Assembly (NCBI GenBank): GCA_003615045.1
Contig: ML014286.1
Location: 1 to 38,318, forward strand
Direction: 5' to 3'
DNA length: 38,318 nucleotides
Source of the DNA: Caulochytrium protostelioides
Lineage: Eukaryota > Chytridiomycota > Caulochytriomycetes > Caulochytriales > Caulochytriaceae
Below the pieces are notes generated by a model. The model was not told where the DNA came from. It searched no databases and worked only from the letters and a program-made list of their open reading frames with translations. The translations under genes were made by a program, and so were the position numbers. Shown piece by piece: positions 37,875 to 38,318 of the stretch (within the stretch, counting starts at the first letter, position 1; each line of letters begins with the position of its first letter).

Positions 37875-38318
37875 GCGTCTACGGCTATACGCAAGCAGCG
37901 CGTGTTTGCCAACATGAACCGCGTCGCCAAGAAGGCGGTCACGGCGATGGCGCCCGTCGTCGCTGAAGTGGTGATCGCCTATGGCGCCTCCCAGTTTGCC
38001 CCCGGCGGCGAGGGCGAGGTCGCCCTTCCAACAGTATCGCGCGTACCTGGCGTGTGCCCAGCCGTTTCGCACCGTTCTGGTCGACGAGTTCCGGACGACC
38101 CAGGTGCATGCCGAGACGAACGACCTCCTGACCCAGGTGAAACCCCGGGACTCACGAAAGTGCCGATCTCTTGCGCCTTCCGGGCGAGCGTTGCCCAAAT
38201 GCGCCTGCGGCCGTCAACCCGGTCCGCAGGCGTGGGGCGAGCGCTCGCTCGACGGCGCCGAGGCGGGTCAACCCGCTCCGCCGTGCTCGCGCGGGTGCTT
38301 CCTCCACCGAGCCGACGC
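37875..38318 (+). pseudogene. Truncated, frameshifted Fanzor/TnpB-like transposon nuclease fragment
   Basis: One frame reads FANMNRVAKKAVTAMAP, then VVIAYGASQFAPGGEGEVA and LPT up to about 38033. A frame one base further on continues YRAYLACAQPF and RTVLVDEFRTTQVHAET (DEF codons at 38083-38091), on to the window edge. Read together across one extra base near 38034, this is the middle of a Fanzor/TnpB-like protein: the 'YGxxxF...GxGE...PT' block, then the 'VDEFRT' strand before the zinc ribbon. After LLTQVKPRD the expected VRGLLWC block is not recognisable. The fragment begins within about 10 bases of the upstream kinase stop, so its N-terminal half is missing. It is related to the fragment at 1-317. 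Sequencing error as the cause of the shift cannot be excluded. Confidence 0.55.

Overview
The window is nuclear DNA of a GC-rich, intron-poor eukaryote, most likely a fungus. Three points support this. There are 11 well-spaced single genes with strong initiation contexts and no operons. Two genes, and only two, carry clear GT-AG introns. Several families are fungal or fungus-typical: a HAL4/SAT4-type kinase, and a NUM1/Mcp5-type cortical protein with the meiotic-cell-cortex PH domain. A PIH1-domain HSP90 co-chaperone and a complex I assembly factor would suit a zoosporic (chytrid-like) fungus with an aerobic mitochondrion. That placement, for example near the GC-rich genus Caulochytrium, is inference. 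Starts were moved to the first plausible ATG, because several longest open frames begin at GTG or TTG, which a nuclear gene would not normally use.

Layout, left to right: a decayed transposon-type (Fanzor/TnpB-like) C-terminus (1-317, minus); a gene-free stretch with short tandem repeats; HAL4-like kinase (1695-4874, +); DCC1 cohesion factor (5218-6657, +), convergent with a NUM1-like protein (6804-11420, -); a two-exon PIH1-domain protein (12556-13741, +); BUD23 rRNA methyltransferase (14377-15261, +), convergent with mitochondrial ribosomal protein uS13m (15533-16003, -); CLU1 (16638-20924, -); a NIPA-type magnesium transporter (21537-24050, -); a 3-kb gene-free stretch containing a 59-bp GGC array; two-exon prefoldin subunit 2 (27092-27869, -), divergent from NDUFAF5 (28625-29728, +); a DUF5522 protein (29913-31904, -), convergent with NDUFAF5; a 3.7-kb gene-free stretch; a fusion of a peroxiredoxin-like/thioredoxin-fold domain to a TKL-type kinase (35583-37868, +); and a second Fanzor-like remnant running off the right edge.

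Most genes are housekeeping. Several touch mitochondria (uS13m, CLU1, NDUFAF5, possibly the NUM1-like anchor), but they are not arranged as a cluster and I do not infer a joint pathway. The most unusual item is the redox-fold/kinase fusion. Next are the two related, degenerate Fanzor-like fragments that face outward at the two ends of the window, and the NUM1-like protein with a possible dynein-adaptor CC1 box. No tRNA, rRNA, CRISPR array or intact transposon was found by eye.
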